Shown here one piece after another: positions 6,791 through 7,941 of a DNA stretch of 7,941 nucleotides; positions within the stretch are counted from its first letter, which is position 1, and each line of letters opens with the position of its first letter. Below the pieces are notes generated by a model, which worked only from the letters and a program-made list of their open reading frames with translations, was not told where the DNA came from and did no database searches. A program made the position numbers and the translations under genes. Source of the DNA: Candidatus Delongbacteria bacterium (GTDB lineage: Bacteria > UBA4055). The stretch is taken from the NCBI GenBank assembly GCA_003477045.1, contig DMTS01000225.1:1-7941 (forward strand), read 5' to 3'.

Positions 6791-6825
6791 GATAGACTCC
6801 TTTTTTTATTTTTTTATAAAATCAA

Positions 6826-6841
6826 ACTTCGATTCCGAAGT
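6826..6841. other. Small inverted repeat in the operon leader
   Basis: ACTTCG-ATTC-CGAAGT is a perfect 6-bp stem with a 4-base loop. It lies 35 bases upstream of the first operon start. It could be a 5' leader hairpin or a short operator. It is short enough to be chance. Confidence 0.3.
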
Positions 6842-6898
6842 GGTATTCTTTGAATTTGTTTTTTTATGAGAACTGTATGGCCTTACACTAAATGCAAG

Positions 6899-6929
6899 AT
6901 AATAACAGAATGATCCGTTTCCAAGACAA
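6899..6929 (-). promoter_or_regulatory. Possible sigma-70-like promoter for the minus-strand operon
   Basis: On the minus strand, TTGTCT (6929-6924) is followed after 18-19 bases by TTATTA/TATTAT (6905-6899). This would give a leader of about 100 bases containing the inverted repeat at 6826-6841. The match is weak and the region is AT-rich, so chance is likely enough. Confidence 0.22.
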
Positions 6930-6997
6930 ATTTTAAATATTTTTCAAATGATAATAAATATACTTTCGTTTTTCACTTATTATTCTTGTCTAATAGA

Positions 6998-7003
6998 TAT
7001 AAT
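6998..7003 (+). promoter_or_regulatory. Possible -10 box for the oxidoreductase gene
   Basis: A perfect TATAAT ends 44 bases before the ATG at 7048. No good -35 element lies at the usual distance (TTCACT at 6972-6977 is 20 bases away), and the surroundings are very AT-rich. Confidence 0.3.
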
Positions 7004-7047
7004 TTATTTAAATTCCTAATAATTATAATTATATCAACAGGATATTT

Positions 7048-7941
7048 ATGAGAACAAAAATTGGAATAGCTGGATGCGGACATCTCGGCAAACTTCATAC
7101 AAAGATGCATACGATGCTGCCGGATATATCCGAGCTTATAGGTGTTTACGATATAAATCCGGAAACGGTCAAAACAGCTTCAGAACTGAATAAGTGCAGA
7201 GGATTTAATGATCTGGAAGAATTGCTTCCGCTGGTTGACGGGATGGTTGTTGCCGTCGCAACTCAGGGGCACTATGAAGTAGCGAAAAAATGTCTTCTCG
7301 CAGGGAAACATATATTCATAGAAAAGCCCATCACAGCTACAGTCGAACAAGGTATTGAACTTGTAGAACTAGCAAAAGAGAAAAACCTGATCATTCAGGT
7401 GGGTCAGATAGAGAGATATAATCCTGCATTTTCGCAGCTTAAGAATTTTGAGATAGAGCCGAAATTCATCGAAGCTCACCGCCTCGCGCCGTTCAACCCG
7501 AGAGGCGCAGATGTGTCTGTCGTGCTTGATCTGATGATACATGACATTGATTTGATATTGAGTCTGATAAAATCAGACATTGAAAGAATTGATGCGGCGG
7601 GTGTTGCTGTTGTAACCGATACGACCGATATCGCCAATGTCAGGATAAAGTTCAAAAACGGTGCAGTTGCGAACCTGACAGCTTCAAGGATGAGCTTAAA
7701 GAAAATGAGAAAGTTCAGGATATTCCAGGAGCACAAATATCTCTCGCTCGATCTTGATACGGGAATTGCAGACATATTCTACCTTGCCGACAAAGAAGCT
7801 GTTATAAACGACGGCATGGCTGTTGCTGATCTCGATTTTGTGAATAAAAAAATTATTTATTCAAAGAGGGAAAAAATCGAAGTGAATGCACTTCTCGAAG
7901 AGAACAGGGATTTTGTAGAAGCGATCTCAAAAGGAAAACCG
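7048..7941 (+). CDS. Gfo/Idh/MocA-family NAD(P)-dependent oxidoreductase (3' end cut by window)
   Basis: 298 codons are open to the window edge; a few tens of residues are likely missing, as the family usually has 300-350. ATG at 7048 follows AGGA five bases upstream and starts just before the first beta strand. The N-terminal Rossmann fold has the nucleotide-binding G-x-G-x-x-G as GCGHLG (9-14) and a GVYDINPE strand end (41-48) suited to the cofactor ribose. EKPI (92-95) carries the family's catalytic Lys93. The C-terminal domain has QVGQIERYNPAF (117-128), HRLAPFNPRG (144-153) and DLMIHD (161-166), with Asp161 and His165 matching the family's DxxxH substrate-site motif. The overall pattern resembles the branch that includes GnnA, the UDP-GlcNAc 3-dehydrogenase of amino-sugar lipid A synthesis, common near lipid A genes in FCB bacteria. 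That substrate is an inference; no lipid A gene is in view. The gene is divergent from the surface-protein operon and probably functionally separate. Confidence 0.9.
   Translation, partial: MRTKIGIAGCGHLGKLHTKMHTMLPDISELIGVYDINPETVKTASELNKCRGFNDLEELLPLVDGMVVAVATQGHYEVAKKCLLAGKHIFIEKPITATVEQGIELVELAKEKNLIIQVGQIERYNPAFSQLKNFEIEPKFIEAHRLAPFNPRGADVSVVLDLMIHDIDLILSLIKSDIERIDAAGVAVVTDTTDIANVRIKFKNGAVANLTASRMSLKKMRKFRIFQEHKYLSLDLDTGIADIFYLADKEAVINDGMAVADLDFVNKKIIYSKREKIEVNALLEENRDFVEAISKGKP

Larger units (their letters stand above)
6791..7047. promoter_or_regulatory. Divergent intergenic region, AT-rich, expected to hold promoters for both directions
   Basis: These 257 bases separate the starts of the minus-strand operon and the plus-strand oxidoreductase. 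They contain the operon's Shine-Dalgarno (6797-6803), a T-rich tract at 6799-6816, a small inverted repeat (6826-6841), and AT-rich blocks near 6930-7030. I found no clear Bacteroidota-type TAnnTTTG promoter on either strand. No open reading frame of note is present. Confidence 0.6.

Noticed and set aside
6811..6841. The 6826-6841 inverted repeat with the neighbouring T-rich tract as an intrinsic terminator
   Set aside because: The pure T-tract is on the plus strand before the hairpin, the stem is only 6 bp, and no gene ends here; both neighbouring genes start and diverge from this region.
7476..7775. Minus-strand 99-residue open frame inside the oxidoreductase gene
   Set aside because: It lies entirely antisense to a well-supported conserved gene and shows no domain or ribosome-binding site.

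Overview
The window looks like a piece of an AT-rich bacterial genome from the Fibrobacterota-Chlorobiota-Bacteroidota (FCB) superphylum or a related candidate phylum (for example Ignavibacteria, Cloacimonadota or similar). The evidence is two large secreted proteins ending in the NYPNPFNP-type C-terminal sorting domain of the type IX secretion system (T9SS), GLUG-repeat beta-helix modules, Bacteroidota-style Fn3 modules and a formylglycine-generating-enzyme-like (FGE-like) lipoprotein. All four genes of the minus-strand cluster carry a perfect AAAGGAG Shine-Dalgarno sequence, which is unusual for classical Bacteroidota and argues for another FCB lineage. The exact phylum cannot be settled from this sequence.

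Layout. Positions 6790 down to 1 (minus strand) hold a tight run of four genes, probably one operon: a complete 835-residue GLUG-repeat T9SS cargo protein (6790-4283), a 125-residue pilin-like membrane-anchored small protein (4263-3886), a 480-residue lipoprotein with two Fn3-like domains and an FGE-like domain (3830-2388), and a second GLUG/Fn3 T9SS cargo protein (2360 to 1, cut by the window edge). The gaps are 19, 55 and 27 bases. Positions 6791-7047 are an AT-rich divergent intergenic region. From 7048 to the right edge (plus strand) lies a Gfo/Idh/MocA-family NAD(P)-dependent oxidoreductase, truncated at its C-terminus. It resembles the sugar-nucleotide dehydrogenase type found near lipid A genes and is probably unrelated to the operon.

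How the genes may work together. All four operon products are predicted to be exported or membrane-anchored: two cell-surface or secreted beta-helical proteins via Sec and T9SS, one lipoprotein and one pilin-like protein. This suggests a surface-display or adhesion cassette. The FGE-like domain lacks both catalytic cysteines of true FGE, and the pilin-like protein lacks the canonical prepilin cleavage motif, so neither should be given the textbook function of its family. The two GLUG proteins share stretches of identical DNA at their 3' ends, and the larger one is itself an internal duplication of exactly 360 codons. The locus therefore appears to evolve by duplication and module exchange.

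I saw no tRNA, rRNA, CRISPR array, transposase or clear intrinsic terminator.
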